Shown here: positions 33,373-44,720 of the stretch, piece by piece
How the letters are laid out: every line of letters begins with the position of its first letter
Numbering within the stretch: the stretch's first letter is position 1
Assembly (NCBI GenBank): GCA_030035585.1
Contig: CM057465.1
Location: 4,377,501-4,441,500, forward strand
Source of the DNA: Dugong dugon
Lineage: Eukaryota; Chordata; Mammalia; Sirenia; Dugongidae
Direction of reading: 5' to 3'
DNA: 64,000 nucleotides
Notes under the pieces: generated by a model
Database searches by the model: none
What the model was told of the DNA's origin: nothing
Seen by the model: only the letters and a program-made list of their open reading frames with translations
Translations under genes and position numbers: made by a program

Positions 33373-34425
33373 ATGAAACAAACAAATCTACAATCAATAA
33401 ACGAGGAAAATAACTACCTAATGCCCAGAAGACAGCAGAAAATACCAAAACACTTACAAAAAGAGGACAGGATGGTTCCAGTAGGCATCCAAAGTTAAAC
33501 ACCAGATGACTTTCCAATAGAAGAAAAGGCACTAGAACTACCTGATAGGGAATTCAAATTTCTAATATTCAGAGCTATACAAGAGTTGAAGCAAAAAGCA
33601 GACAAAAATGAGGAAAAACTAGACATATTCATGGAAAATACAGGCAAAAAAGAGAAAGAATTCAGGAAAATAATGCAGAAACAAAATGCCAAAATAAGTT
33701 CACAACTAGAAATCATACAAAAACAACAATTAGAAATCCAAGAGATAAGCAACAAGATTTCAGAAATGGACAGTGTCATAGAAGGGCTGAGGAGGAAGTT
33801 TGAAACAGTGGAAGATAGGATCAGTGAAATTAAAGACAAACACTTGGATACAACTCTGTCTGAGGAAAAATCAGAAAAAAGAATGAAGAAAAATGAAGAG
33901 ACCCTGAGAATTACGTGGGATACAATCAAAGGCAAAAATTTTCAAGTGATCGGAGTTCCAGAACAGGGGGAGAAAACAGAAAAAGCAGAGAGGATCATTG
34001 AAGAACTGCTGACAGAAAACTTCCCCAATATCATGAAAATCTGACCATCAAAGAAGCTCAACGAACCCCATATAAGAGAGCGCCCAAAAGAAAATCACAA
34101 GGGCATATCATGATCACACTTGCCAAAAACAAAGACAAAGAATCCTGAGAGCAGCTCAAGAAAAAAAGTCATACAGAGGAGAAACAGTAAGATGAAGCTT
34201 GGATTATTTGGCAGAAACCACACAGGCAAGAAAGCAATGGGATGACATATATAATACCTTGAAAGAAAAAATTGCCAGCCAAGATAATAAATCCTGCAAA
34301 ACTCTCGTTCAAATATGCTGGTGAAATTAGGACATTTCCAGATAAACAGAAATTAAGGGAATATGTAGAAACCAAACCAAACTGACAAGAATTATTAAAA
34401 GGACTCCTTCGATCTGAGAACAAAG
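33373..34425 (+). pseudogene. L1 ORF1 (RNA-binding coiled-coil protein), broken
   Basis: ORF1p forms trimers through a coiled coil and binds L1 RNA. The frame opens at ATG 33373 (or 33421, MPRRQQKIPK), meets a TAA at 33496-33498, then continues in the same frame to a TGA at 34042-34044. The middle part is rich in K/E/Q with heptad-like spacing (NEEKLDIFMEN ... QLEIIQKQQLEIQEISNK), fitting the coiled coil. ETLRITWDTIKGKNFQVIGV at about 33895-33955 opens the RRM-like domain. Beyond 34044 the C-terminal domain survives only as nucleotide similarity with frame changes. At least two stops make it dead. Confidence 0.85.
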
Positions 34426-34873
34426 ATCATCAGCTCACAGCCTGAATCTAGGATGCATGATCATACTGCCAGATACCAATCTAGAAAATGAACTCTCAAG
34501 GACATCCAAAACCAAAAGAAATACAACTGGGAATCAGAGAAGTTAATCAGTAAATGACAGCAACATCAGAATAATAAAAGAAGGCATAAACAGAGTAGGT
34601 ATAGAACCTTCTAATGGAGAGGAAAGCAAGGCAATACCAAGTAATAATAGACTGCTTCAAACTTAGGAAGATAAGGGTAAATTTCAAGGTAATCACAAAG
34701 AAAGTTTTAACAAACCTATTCATCAAAATAAACAGGAAAAACATAGTCTCAGTAAAAAGAAAAAACTACAAAAAAAAGAAATGAAAAAAATTCACAAACA
34801 AAAGGAATTCAGCACAGGAGAGTAAGAGGAACAAAGAAAATGTTAGCACCACAAAAAAAAAAAAAAATACAAA
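34426..34873 (+). other. L1 inter-ORF region
   Basis: A-rich spacer between the ORF1 and ORF2 relics, longer than the short spacer of human L1. It ends in a poly(A)-like run at 34853-34867 just before the ORF2 start. No gene of its own. Confidence 0.6.
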
Positions 34874-37800
34874 ATGACAGCAACAAACTCACACCTATCA
34901 ATAATTACACTGAATGTAAATAGCCTCAATGCACCCATAAAGAGATGAAGAGTGACAGAATGGATTAAAAAAACAGGATCCATCAATATACTGTCTACAA
35001 GAGACACACCTTAGAAACAAAGACATAAATTTATTAAAAATAAAAGGATGGAAAAAATATATCAAGCAAACAACTACCAAAAAAGAGCAGGAGTGGCAAT
35101 ACTAATCTCAGATAAAATAGACTTTAAAACAAAATCCACCATAAAAGACAAAGAAGGACAGTATATAATGAATAAGGGGACGATCCATCCTGAAGACATA
35201 ACCATAATAAACATCTATGCACCCAATGACAGGGCTCCAAAATACATAAAACAACTGTAGTAGCACTGAAAAGAGAAATTGACAGTTCCACAATAATAGT
35301 AGAAGATTTCAAAGCACCACTCTCAGTAAAGGACAGAACATCTAAAAAGAAACTCAACAAAGATACAGAAGACCTAAAGGCCCAATCAGCCAACTTGACC
35401 TCATAGACATATATAGAACTCTCCACCCTACAGCTACAAAGTACACATTCTTTTCCAATGCACATGGAAAGGCCACGGAGCAATCGTCAACAAGATCCAA
35501 AACACTGAGATAATTCAAAGTTTCTTCTCTCACCACAACACAATCAAGTTAGAAATTAACAACAGAAAGAGCAAGGAAAAAAAATCAATTACGTGGAAAC
35601 TCAATAACTCCCTGCTTACAAACCACTGGGTAACAGAAGAAATCAGAGATGGAATCAAAAAATTCCTAGAATCAAATGAGAATGAAAATACATCATACAA
35701 AAACCTTTGGGACACAGCAAAGGCAGTCCTCAGAGGACAATATAGCAATAGATGCACACATCAAAAAAGAAGAAAGGGACAAAATCAAAACACTAACCAC
35801 ACAACTCAAACAAATAGAAAGAGAACTGAAAAAAAAAAAAAAGCCCACGGCCACCAGAAGAAAGGAAATAAGAAAGATCTGAGATGAAATAGAGAATAGA
35901 AAAACAATAGAAAGAATCAACAAAACCAAAAGTTGGTTCTTTGAAAGAATCAACAAAATCTACAAACCACTGGCTAGACTGACAAAAGAAAAACAGAAGA
36001 GGACGCAAATAACCCAAATAAGAAATGAAATGGGGGACATTACAACAGACCCAGCTGAAATAAAAAGGATCATAACAGAGTATTATGAAAAACTATACTC
36101 CAACAAATTTGAAAACCTAGAGGAAATGGATAAACTTCTAGAAACACACTACCTACCCAAACTACAACAAAGTGATGTTGAAAATCTGAACAGACCCATA
36201 ACAAGAGAAGAGATTGAAAAGGTAGTAAAAAAAAACTCCCAACAAAAAAAAGCCTTGGCCCAGATGGCTTCATTGGAGAATTCTATCAAACATTCAGGGA
36301 AGAGCTTATACCAGTACTATTCCAACTATTTTAGAGCATAGAAAACGAAGCAACACTTACGAATTCTTTCTACGAATCCAGCATAACCCTGATACCAAAA
36401 CCAGACGGACACCACAAAAAAAGAAAACTATAGACCAATATCTCTCATGAATATAGATGCCAAAATTATAGCTCATAGAATTCAGCATCATATCAAAAAA
36501 ATAATATACCACGACCAAGTAGTATTCTTAGAAAATATGCAAGGATAGTTCAATATTAGAAAATCAATCAATGTAATCCACCACATAAATAAAAGGAAAG
36601 AGTCACATGATCATCTCAATTGATAATGAAAAGGCATTCGACAAAATCCAACACCCATTCCTGATAAAAACTCTCAATCAAATAGGTATAGAAGGGAAAT
36701 TTCTCAACATAATAAAGGCCATTTATGCAAAACTAACGGCCAACACCATTCTTAATGGAGAGAGGCTGAAAACATTCCCCCTGAAAACAGGAACAAGACA
36801 AGGATGCCCTTTATCACCACTCCTATTTAACATTGTGTTGGAAGTTCTAGCTATAGCAATAAGGCAAGAAAAAGAAATAAAGGGCATCCAAATTGGTAAC
36901 GAAGAAGTTAAACTGTCCCTGTCTGAGGATGATATGATACTATACACAGAAAACCCTAAAGACTCCACGAGAAATCTACTGGAACTAATAGGAAGATTCA
37001 GCAGAGTAGCAGGATACAAGATAAACATACAAAAATCACTTGGATTCCTATACACCAATAAAGAGAATGACGAAAAGGAAATCAGGAAAACAATACCATT
37101 TTCAATGGCCCCTAAAAAAATAAAATACTTAGGAATAAATCTGACCAGGGATGGAAAAGCCCTATACAAAGAAAACTACAAAACACTACTGCATGAAACC
37201 CAAAGGGATCTACATAAATGGAAAAACATACCATGCTCATAGATAGGCAGACTCAACATTGTGAAAATGACAACTCTACCCAAAGCAATTTACAAATACA
37301 ACACAATCCCGATCCAAATACCAACAACATTCTTTAAAGAGACAGAAAAACTAATCATTAACTTTATATGGAAAGGGAAGAAGCCCCAAATGAGTAATGC
37401 ACTATTGAAGAAGAACAACAAAGTAGGAGGACTCACACTACCTGAACTCAGAACCTACTATACAGCTACAGTAGTCAAAACAGCCTGGTACTGGTACAAT
37501 GACAGATACATTGACCAATGGAACGGAATTAAGAACCCGGACGTAAATCCATCCACTTATGGTCACCTGATCTTTGCCAAGGGCCCAAGTCCATCAAATG
37601 GGGAAAAGACAGTCTTTCTAACAAATGGTGCTGGCAAAACTGGATGTCCATCTGCAAAAAAATGAAACAGGACCCATACCTCACACCATATACAAAAACT
37701 AATTCAAAATGGATCAAAGACCTAAAAATAAAGTCAAAAGCTATAAAGTTCATAGAAGAAAAAAATAGGATCAACACTAGAGGACCTAATACACAGCATT

Positions 37801-38651
37801 AACAGGATACAAACCATAACCAACAACACACGAACTCCAGAAGATAAGCTAGATAACTGGGATCTTCTAAAAACCAAACATTTATGCTCATCAAAAGACT
37901 TCACCAAAAGAGTAAAAAGAGAACCTCCAGACTGGGAAAAAAAAATTTTTGGACAGTACAAGTCAGACAAAGGTCTAATCTCTAAAATCTACAAGAAAAT
38001 TCAACACCTCTACAATAAAAAGACAAATAATCCAATTAAAAAATAGCAAAGGAAATGAACAGACATTTAACCAAAGAAGATATTCAAGCGGCCAACAGAC
38101 ACATGAGGAAATGCTCGAAATCACTAGTCGTTAGAGAAATGCAAATTAAAACCACAATGAGATACCATCTTACCCCAGCATTACTGGCACGAATCAAAAA
38201 CACTGAAAATAACAAATGTTGGAGAGGCTGCAGGGAGATTGGAACTCTTATGCACTGCTGGTGGGAATGCATAATGATACAACCATTTTGGAAAATGATA
38301 TGGCACTTCCTTAGAAAGCTATAAATAGAAATACCATACGATCCAGCAATCCCACTCCTAGGAATATATCCCAGAGAAATAAGAGCCATCACACGAATAG
38401 ACATATGCACACCCATGTTCATTGCAGCATTGTTCACAATAGCAAAGAGATGGAAACAACCTAGATGCCCAACAACAGAAGAATGGATAAACAAACTATG
38501 GTAGATACACACAATGGAGAATTACACAACGATAAAGAAAAACGATGAATCTGTGAAGCATCTCAAAGCATGGATGAAACTAGAGGACATTAGGCTGAGT
38601 GAAATAAGTCAATCACAAAAGGCCAAATACTATATGAGACCTTTACTGTAA
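34874..38651 (+). pseudogene. L1 ORF2 (endonuclease/reverse transcriptase), broken
   Basis: ORF2p nicks DNA and copies L1 RNA. ATG 34874 opens an endonuclease start (SHLSIITLNVNSLN), stopped by TGA at 34946-34948; another piece reads at 35048-35260. Later pieces lie in other frames. RT motifs are best preserved at 36607-37239: [15 protein letters not shown] (motif A region), [14 protein letters not shown] (motif B), then [12 protein letters not shown] where intact L1 has FADD, at 36922-36933. A TAG at 37240-37242 replaces the Trp expected after NIPCS. The Cys-rich end keeps CX3CX7HX4C (CWRGC...HCWWEC, about 38217-38265). Many frameshifts make it inactive. Confidence 0.9.
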
Positions 38652-39556
38652 AAATTCAAGAAAAAGTTTACACACAAAAAGAAACAATCTTTATTGGTTA
38701 CAAGGGATGGGAAGGGTGGGGAGGGAAATACTAAATAGATGATAGATAAGTGGTAACTTTGGTGAAGGGTAAGACAGTACACAATACTGGCGAAGCCAGC
38801 ACAACTTGTACAAGGAAAGGTTATGAAAGCTCCATAGACACATCCAAACTCCCTAAGGGACTGAATTGCTTGGCAGAGGGCTGTGGAGCCATGGTCTCAG
38901 GGAACATCTAGCTCAATTGGCACAACACAGTTTATAAAGAAAATGTTCCACATTCTACCATGGTGAGTAGCATCTGGGGTCTTAAAATCTTGTGAGCAGC
39001 CATCTGAGATACTCCAATGGTCTCACCCCTTCAGCAGCAAGGGATAATGAAGAAAACTAGATACAAGGAAAAGATTAGTCCAAAGGACTAATGGACCACA
39101 ACTACCTCGGCCTCCACCAGACTGAGTCCAGTACAACTGGATGGTACCTGGCTACCACCACTGACAGATGGTCCTGGACAGAGCTGGAGAAAAACGCAGA
39201 ATAAAATTCTAACTCACAAAAAAAGACCGGACTTACTGGCATGACAGAGACTGCAGATACCCTGAGAGTATGGCCCATGGACACACTTTTAGCTCAGTAA
39301 TGAAGTCACTCCCGAGGTTCACCATTCAGCCAAAGATTAGACAGCCCCATAAAACAAGACAAGACTAATGGGGCACAACAGTCCAGGGACAAGGTCTAGA
39401 AGGCAGGAGGGGACAGGAAAGCTGGTAATAGGGAACCCAAGTTTGAGAAGGGACAGTGTTGACATGTCGTGGGGTTGTTAACCACGTCCATAAAACAATA
39501 TGTGTAGTTTAATGAGAAACTATTTGTTTTATAAACCTTCATCTAAAGTACAATTT
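38652..39556 (+). other. L1 3'UTR
   Basis: About 900 bp after the ORF2 stop, with no coding signal, ending 'ctaaagtacaatttaaaaaa'. The minus-strand L1 at 53140-55055 carries sequence of the same kind. Confidence 0.75.
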
Positions 39557-40086
39557 AAAAAAAAGAAATCAAGTGAGGTATTGCATTGGACAAATCTGCT
39601 GCAAAAGACCTCTTTAAAGTGTTAAGAAACAAAGATGTCACCTTGAAGACTAAGGGGTTTTCAATCGGCTCATATGCCTGCGAAAGCAGGATAATGAATA
39701 AGGAAGACCGAAGAATTGACGCCTTTGAATTATGGTGTTGGCAAAGAATACCATGGACTGCCAAAAGAACAAACAAATCCGTCTTGGAAGAAGTACAGCC
39801 AGAATGCTCCTTAGAAGCAAGGATGGCGAGACTTCATCTCACATACTTTGGACATGTTATCAGGAGGGGTCAGTCCCTGGAGAAGGACATCATGCTTGGT
39901 AAAGTAGAGGGTCAGCGAAAAAGAGGAAGACCATCAGTGAAGTGGAATGACACAGTGACTGCAACAATGGGCTCAAGTATAACAACAATTGTGAGAATGG
40001 TACGGGACTGGGCAATTTTTTGTTCTGTTGTACATAGGGTCGCTATGAGTCGGAACCAACTCGACAGCACCTAACAGCAACAATAA
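39557..40086 (+). mobile_element. RTE LINE 3' end (C-terminal coding part)
   Basis: Begins inside pol, abutting the L1 A-run, and runs to the RTE 3' end ('ctcgacagcacctaacagca'). One frame reads RRIDAFELWCWQRIPWTAKR ... KDIMLGKVEGQRKRGRPSVK, the conserved RTE C-terminal region, at 39586-40074. The start codon there is incidental. A deletion of about 36 bp lies after 'ctaaggggttttcaatcgg' relative to the copy at 47103. Confidence 0.9.
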
Positions 40087-41211
40087 CAACAACATACATA
40101 TATATGTATGTATAATATATAATCTCCTAGTTATTTAGCACAGTGCCTAATTGTTTATTAAATCATTATTAAAAATTTAAAAATCAAAAAAATAAAGGAA
40201 GAAAGAGAGAAAGCAGATGGAGGACTAGAGAAGAAAGGGACAAAGCAATTCCACTTTTGTTTTCAAGTCTCCTGGCACATCCGGGGAGCTGGGAAAGGAC
40301 CCTCTCTTGAAGTTTCTGAAGGGTGATGACTCAGAATTCCACCAAGGGAAGGCAGGACTTTGAAATGACCCGTGCAGCCAGGGAGCTCCAGGGCTGGACT
40401 GCACATCTTGGGAGTGGCCTCCAATCAGCTAGGGGAAGTCACTGCTCACTAGTGGACAGAGGTGTTGAAGGTCCCGTTTGGCCTCTCCCAGACTCGAGTG
40501 GGCTCACATGTACACATGAGCAGGATTAATACTCCTGCCAGCTGATACAGACAAGGAAGGCTGGTGCTGCCACCCACATGTCCTGTCCACAGGGCCCCCT
40601 CTCCCTGAGCCTCGTCACTCAGGGTACGTTAGAGAGGGCACATGAACACAGAAAAGACTGTAAAGTGTGGCTGAAACTTGGGTGTGCCCAAGCTTTGGGG
40701 GGGTCTCCCGGGACTTGGTGAAAGTTAATGAAGGGCCCAATCACAAGCCCCCTCATCTTTAAGTGTTGGGGAGGCTAGGAGCTCCCTTGTGGGGAGTGGA
40801 CCCTGCCCAGGGGCTGACCCTGAGCCCACTTCAGACTCTGCCCCTCGCCAGCCAGGGCTTTGGGCTGCAGCTGCTTGAGCACATTGCGCGGGGGGTCCAG
40901 ACTCCCTCCCTTTGCTTGTCTTTCTGCCTCACTCCTCCAGAGCACCCTGGTGTCCAAGTGCTGGGTACATGAGATCTCAGCTTCTGAGGATTCACGGGAG
41001 CCTGGCTGCAATCACCAGACACCAGCGCTGACTGATCTAAGCCAAGAGGGACCTCACTGAAGGGTGGAGCATCACCGGATGGAGAGGGGCTGGAGAGCTG
41101 GGCTCGGGGCAGAGGCGACTCCTGGGACAAGGACAGAGTTTAGCAGCAAGAACCATTCAACTGCCTCACCAAGGAACACAGCTGAAATGAATCAGCCATT
41201 TATCCAACAAA
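40087..41211. other. Gene-free interval
   Basis: A short (ta)-rich patch follows the RTE end, then about 1 kb of unique-looking DNA. Open frames of up to 99 residues on both strands are without recognisable domains. Confidence 0.45.
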
Positions 41212-41435
41212 TAGCCTGTGTGGTACCAACAGTTAACAAGCTCAGCAGTAACCAATAGGTTAGAGGTTCAAGTCCACCCAGTGGCACCTCAGAAGAAAGG
41301 CCTAGAAATCAACTTCAGAAAAATCAGCCATTGAAAACCCTGTGGAGCACAGTTCTACACTGACACTCATGGGGTCTCCATGAGTCTGAATTGACTTGAT
41401 GACAACTGGTTTTTGCTTTTTTTGTTTTTGTTTTT
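41212..41435 (+). mobile_element. AfroSINE (long-body form)
   Basis: Degraded head 'gcctgtgtggtaccaacagt', B box 'agaggttcaagtccaccc', body 'aaaaatcagccattgaaaac', tail 'tccatgagtctgaattgact' and T-rich end. Confidence 0.88.
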
Positions 41436-41439
41436 AATT

Positions 41440-41535
41440 CTACAAAGATTTACTGAGCCCTCATTCTGTGCCAGGCATCGTTCAGGCCTTGGGGACTCAG
41501 CAGGGAGCTAATGGAAGTATACATTCCAACCATTT
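41440..41535 (+). repeat. L2 LINE 3' end
   Basis: 'tttactgagccctcattctg' then 'tgccaggcatcgttcaggcc' and 'ttggggactcagcagggagc' match the L2 terminus. Confidence 0.75.
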
Positions 41536-42136
41536 CCTCTGTCCTCTCTCCCAACTGCTCAATTCAACCTTCTAGGGGAGAGGGTTTGATAGGCTTCAGT
41601 CAGTGCCCACACCTGGGCTCTGTCTGGCCAGTGACAGGAAGGATGTGACTCAAGGAGCCTTCCAGTGGGCCTTTGGCATCTGAGAGAGAGGACACCTGGG
41701 TTCATGGCCCACCAAGACTGCAAACTCGTTTCTCCTGGGAAGGAGGAAGGAGAGCCGAGAAGGCAAGTGATACTTAGGTCATGGGATAGGGACCCCCAGG
41801 TGTCCACTGTAGTGGGATGGGGGCACTGGGGTCTAGAGGGGTCGAGGAGATAGGAGCAGGGGGAAGGTCATGAACTCTGTGGATGCCATGCCAAAGGACC
41901 TGGACTTGACCCCAAGGACAATGGGGAACCAGAGAAAGCACTTAATCAGAGGATGGCCTGGGCTATGTGGTGAGTGTCTGTGGGTTCAGGGTTGAAGGAA
42001 GAGATCTGGGGAGGCGGGGGAAACAAGTTCAGGAGGAAGGAGGTTGGTCTTGCTGATCGTTACACAGAAGTGTGGGCCCAGAGTGGCTCATTGGGGTGAC
42101 CTGCATAGTCCCTTCCAATTCTAGAACAAGAATTTT
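41536..42136. other. Gene-free; part may be an ancient repeat
   Basis: No coding signal. 41870-42040 resembles the unnamed ancient repeat at 9618-10480. The rest is unassigned. Confidence 0.4.
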
Positions 42137-42541
42137 GTGTTGTTATTGTGTTGGTTGCCTGATAGTTGGCTCTGAGTCATGACAACCTTACCTACAACAG
42201 AACGAAAGGTTACCCTGTCCTGTGCCATCTTCACAACTGTTGATATGCTCAAGTCCATTGTCACAGCCACTGCGTATTTTGAGTGACTTCCAACCTAGAG
42301 GCTCATCTTCCAGCACTATATCTGACACTATTCTGTTGTGAGCCATAGGATTTTCACTGGCTGATTTTCGGAAGTAGATTGCCAGGCCTTTCTTCCTAGT
42401 CCATCTTAGTCTGGAAGCTCTGCTAAAACATGTTCACCATGGGTGACCCTGCTGGTATTTGAAATACTGGTGGCATAACTCCCACCACCACAGCAACATG
42501 CAAGCCCACAACAGCACAGCACACTGACAGACAGGTGGTCA
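42137..42541 (-). mobile_element. RTE end-fusion derivative (both ends, no middle)
   Basis: 42137-42275 is the RTE 3' end ('gttggctctgagtcatgaca' onward). From about 42276 it becomes the 5'UTR, running out to the 5' terminus ('cactgacagacaggtgg'). All endonuclease and RT coding sequence is missing, leaving about 405 bp. It cannot code for anything and would have depended on a full RTE to move. Confidence 0.85.
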
Positions 42542-42553
42542 GTAAGAACACCA

Positions 42554-43076
42554 TGTTATGGATTGAATTGTGTCCCCAAAACTATGTGTGTCAACTTGGG
42601 TAGGCCACGATTCCCAGTATTGTGTGGTTGTCCTTCATTCTGTGATAAGCTATGATTATCCTATGTGTTGTAAATCCTAACTTCTATGATGTTAATAAGG
42701 CAGGATTAGAGGCAGTTATGTTAATGAGGCAGGACTCAATCTACAGTATTAGGTTGTATCTTGAGTCAGTTCTTTTTTAAGATATAAGAGAGAATTGAGC
42801 AGAGAGGAGAAGGACCTCATACCACCAAGAAAGAAGATCCAGGAGTGAAGCACAACCTTTGGACCTGGGGTCCCTGCGCTGAGAATCTCCTAGACCAGGG
42901 GAAGATTGATAACAAGGATCTTTTCCCAGAACTGACAGAGAGAGAAAGCCTTCCCCTGGAGCTGGCATCCTGAGTTTGGACTTCTAGCCTCCTAGACTGT
43001 GAGAGAATACATTACTGTTTGTTAAAGCCATCTGCTTGTGCTATTTCTGTTATAGCAGCACTAGATGCCTAAGACA
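42554..43076 (+). mobile_element. MaLR-type solo LTR
   Basis: 'tgttatggattgaattgtgt' at the start, 'gtgagagaatacattactgt' polyadenylation region, 'cactagatgcctaagaca' end. Flanks cacca (42549-42553) and cacag (43077-43081) share three bases and may be a decayed 5-bp duplication. Confidence 0.88.
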
Positions 43077-43158
43077 CACAGGGACGGCTCAAATCCAGTG
43101 TCCCACTACTACAAGTATTAATTCATTGATCCTCACAGCCAACCAATGAGATGGAGTT

Positions 43159-43930
43159 TATTTTTCTATTGTATGTAACAAATGACCACAAACTGAAACC
43201 TCACGCATTAATTAGCTCCAAGTTCTGTGGGCCAGAGGTCCGTCCTGCATGCCTGGGTCCTCTGCTCAGGGTCCCACAAGTCTGAAATCGAAGTGCCAGC
43301 TGGCTGTGTCCTCATCTGGAGGCTCTGGGGAGAAATCCACCCCCCAGCTCATTCAGGTAGAATTCAGGTCATTGTGGTTGTAGGACTAGAGTCCCCAATT
43401 CTTTGCTGGCTCTCAGCCAGGGACATTGTCATCACCTAGAGGTAGCCCACATTGCTTGCCATGAGGCCCCCTGCATTTTCAAGCCAACAAAGGAGCATGG
43501 AACCTCTTGCTTCGAATCTTTTTGACTTCATCTTCTGCCATTAACCAGAAAAAATTCTGCGTTTTAAAGAGCTCACCTTGTTAGATCAGGCCCACCAAGA
43601 TAATCTCTCTATCTTAAGGTCCTGTTGCCCCGTTGCCGTTGAGTCGATTCCAATTCATGGTGGCCCCATGCTTTACAGAGTAGAACTGCTCTATAAGGTT
43701 TTCTTGGCTGTTGTCTTTACAAAAGCTGATCTTCAGGGCTTTCATTGGTGGTGCCGCTGGGTGGGTTCAAACCACCACCCTTCAAGTTAGTAGTCAACAG
43801 TAAAGTGTTTGCACCACCCAGGGACGTTATCTTAAGATCAGCAGCGCCGTATGACATAACGTGATCTCGGGAGTGGTATCTCATCACATTCACAAATTCT
43901 AAGGATTAGGGAGTAATACCTTTAGGAGGT
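43159..43930 (-). mobile_element. Old MaLR/MLT1-like repeat
   Basis: 'gtatgtaacaaatgaccaca' near the start, 'gggccagaggtccgtcctgc', 'ggaggctctggggagaaatc', and 'cacattcacaaattctaagg' at the end follow the order of a widespread LTR-like mammalian repeat. Exact family uncertain. It hosts an AfroSINE. Confidence 0.5.
43619..43827 (-). mobile_element. AfroSINE with 9-bp TSD
   Basis: Tail at left ('cgttgccgttgagtcgattc'), head at right ('gtttgcaccacccaggga'). Perfect 9-bp flanks tatcttaag at 43610-43618 and 43828-43836. Confidence 0.94.
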
Positions 43931-44346
43931 ACCTTCCTCCCTCCCACAGGTGGGAAGTCTTACTTTCTCCAGTGTGTAGATACAAGAATTAAGGCACAGA
44001 GAGGTTCATAATTTACCCAAGGTGATTAGCTAGTGAGCAGCCGAACTGGACCAGAACTCAGGAAGTCTGGTTCCCATCTGTGCTTTCACTCCTCCTCCGT
44101 TCTGCTCCCCAGTGAGGGCAGGGTCTTGTAGGGCCCCACTCAGGGCCAGAGTGGACACCCAACTTGCAAAGCTCTTGTGCAGACACAACAACCCGCAACC
44201 TCCCCATGGCCTTGGGAGACAAGCTGCAAAGGAGGATCTTCTATCATTTCTAGATGGAACAAAGGAAGGTCAGGAGAGGAGGGATCATACCATTTATCCC
44301 CCACACCAGGATACTTATGAGCATGAAAAGGGGCGCAGATACTAAT

Positions 44347-44720
44347 CAATCAGGTGGTGGTATCATTTGGAAAAGGATAGCAATAATGGTAGCACAATGT
44401 GAAGAATGCAATCAATGTCACTGGATTATGTCATTGTTCGTTGCCACTGAGTCGATTCCTACTCACAGTGGCTCTGTGTGTAACAGAGTAGAACTGCTCC
44501 ATAGGGTTGTCTTGGCTATAATCTTTACAGAAGCAGATCACCAGGCCTTTCTTCAGCTGAAGCGCTAAGTGGGTTTGAACCACCAACCTTTAGGTAATCA
44601 GTCATGCACAAACCATTTGTGCCACCTAGAAACCTTCAATGAATTACACATATAGAAATGATTGAATTGGCTAACGTTTTGTTGCGTATACTTTCACCAC
44701 AATAAAAATAATAATAATAA
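44347..44720 (+). mobile_element. L1 3' end with nested AfroSINE
   Basis: 'ggtggtggtatcatttggaa', 'gaagaatgcaatcaatgtca' before the SINE and 'aaatgattgaattggctaac', 'cgtatactttcaccacaata' after it form one L1 3' terminus. It ends in (aat)n at about 44700-44720. The same L1 3' text recurs at 48300-48400. Confidence 0.78.
44431..44633 (-). mobile_element. AfroSINE inserted in L1 3' end
   Basis: Minus-strand copy with imperfect flanks 'tcactggattat' (44418-44429) and 'tcaatgaattac' (44637-44648). Confidence 0.9.

Larger units (their letters stand above)
31766..39558 (+). mobile_element. Near full-length L1 LINE (about 7.8 kb)
   Basis: The longest element in the window. It has a 5'UTR (31766-33372), an ORF1 relic (33373-34425), a spacer, an ORF2 relic (34874-38651) and a long 3'UTR ending in a short A-run near 39556. 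Divergence is moderate: long parts of ORF2 still read. It is far younger than the L1 pieces at 9-21 kb. Both ORFs carry stops and frameshifts, so it cannot move. No target duplication could be recognised: the left flank is A/G-rich and the right flank is an RTE fragment. Confidence 0.92.
43110..44105 (-). repeat. MIR SINE split by an LTR-like insertion
   Basis: 'attcattgatcctcacagcc' (43110-43158) and 'ttaaggcacagagaggttca' (about 43940-44105) are the two sides of one reversed MIR. The sequence between them belongs to another repeat (43159-43930). Confidence 0.65.
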
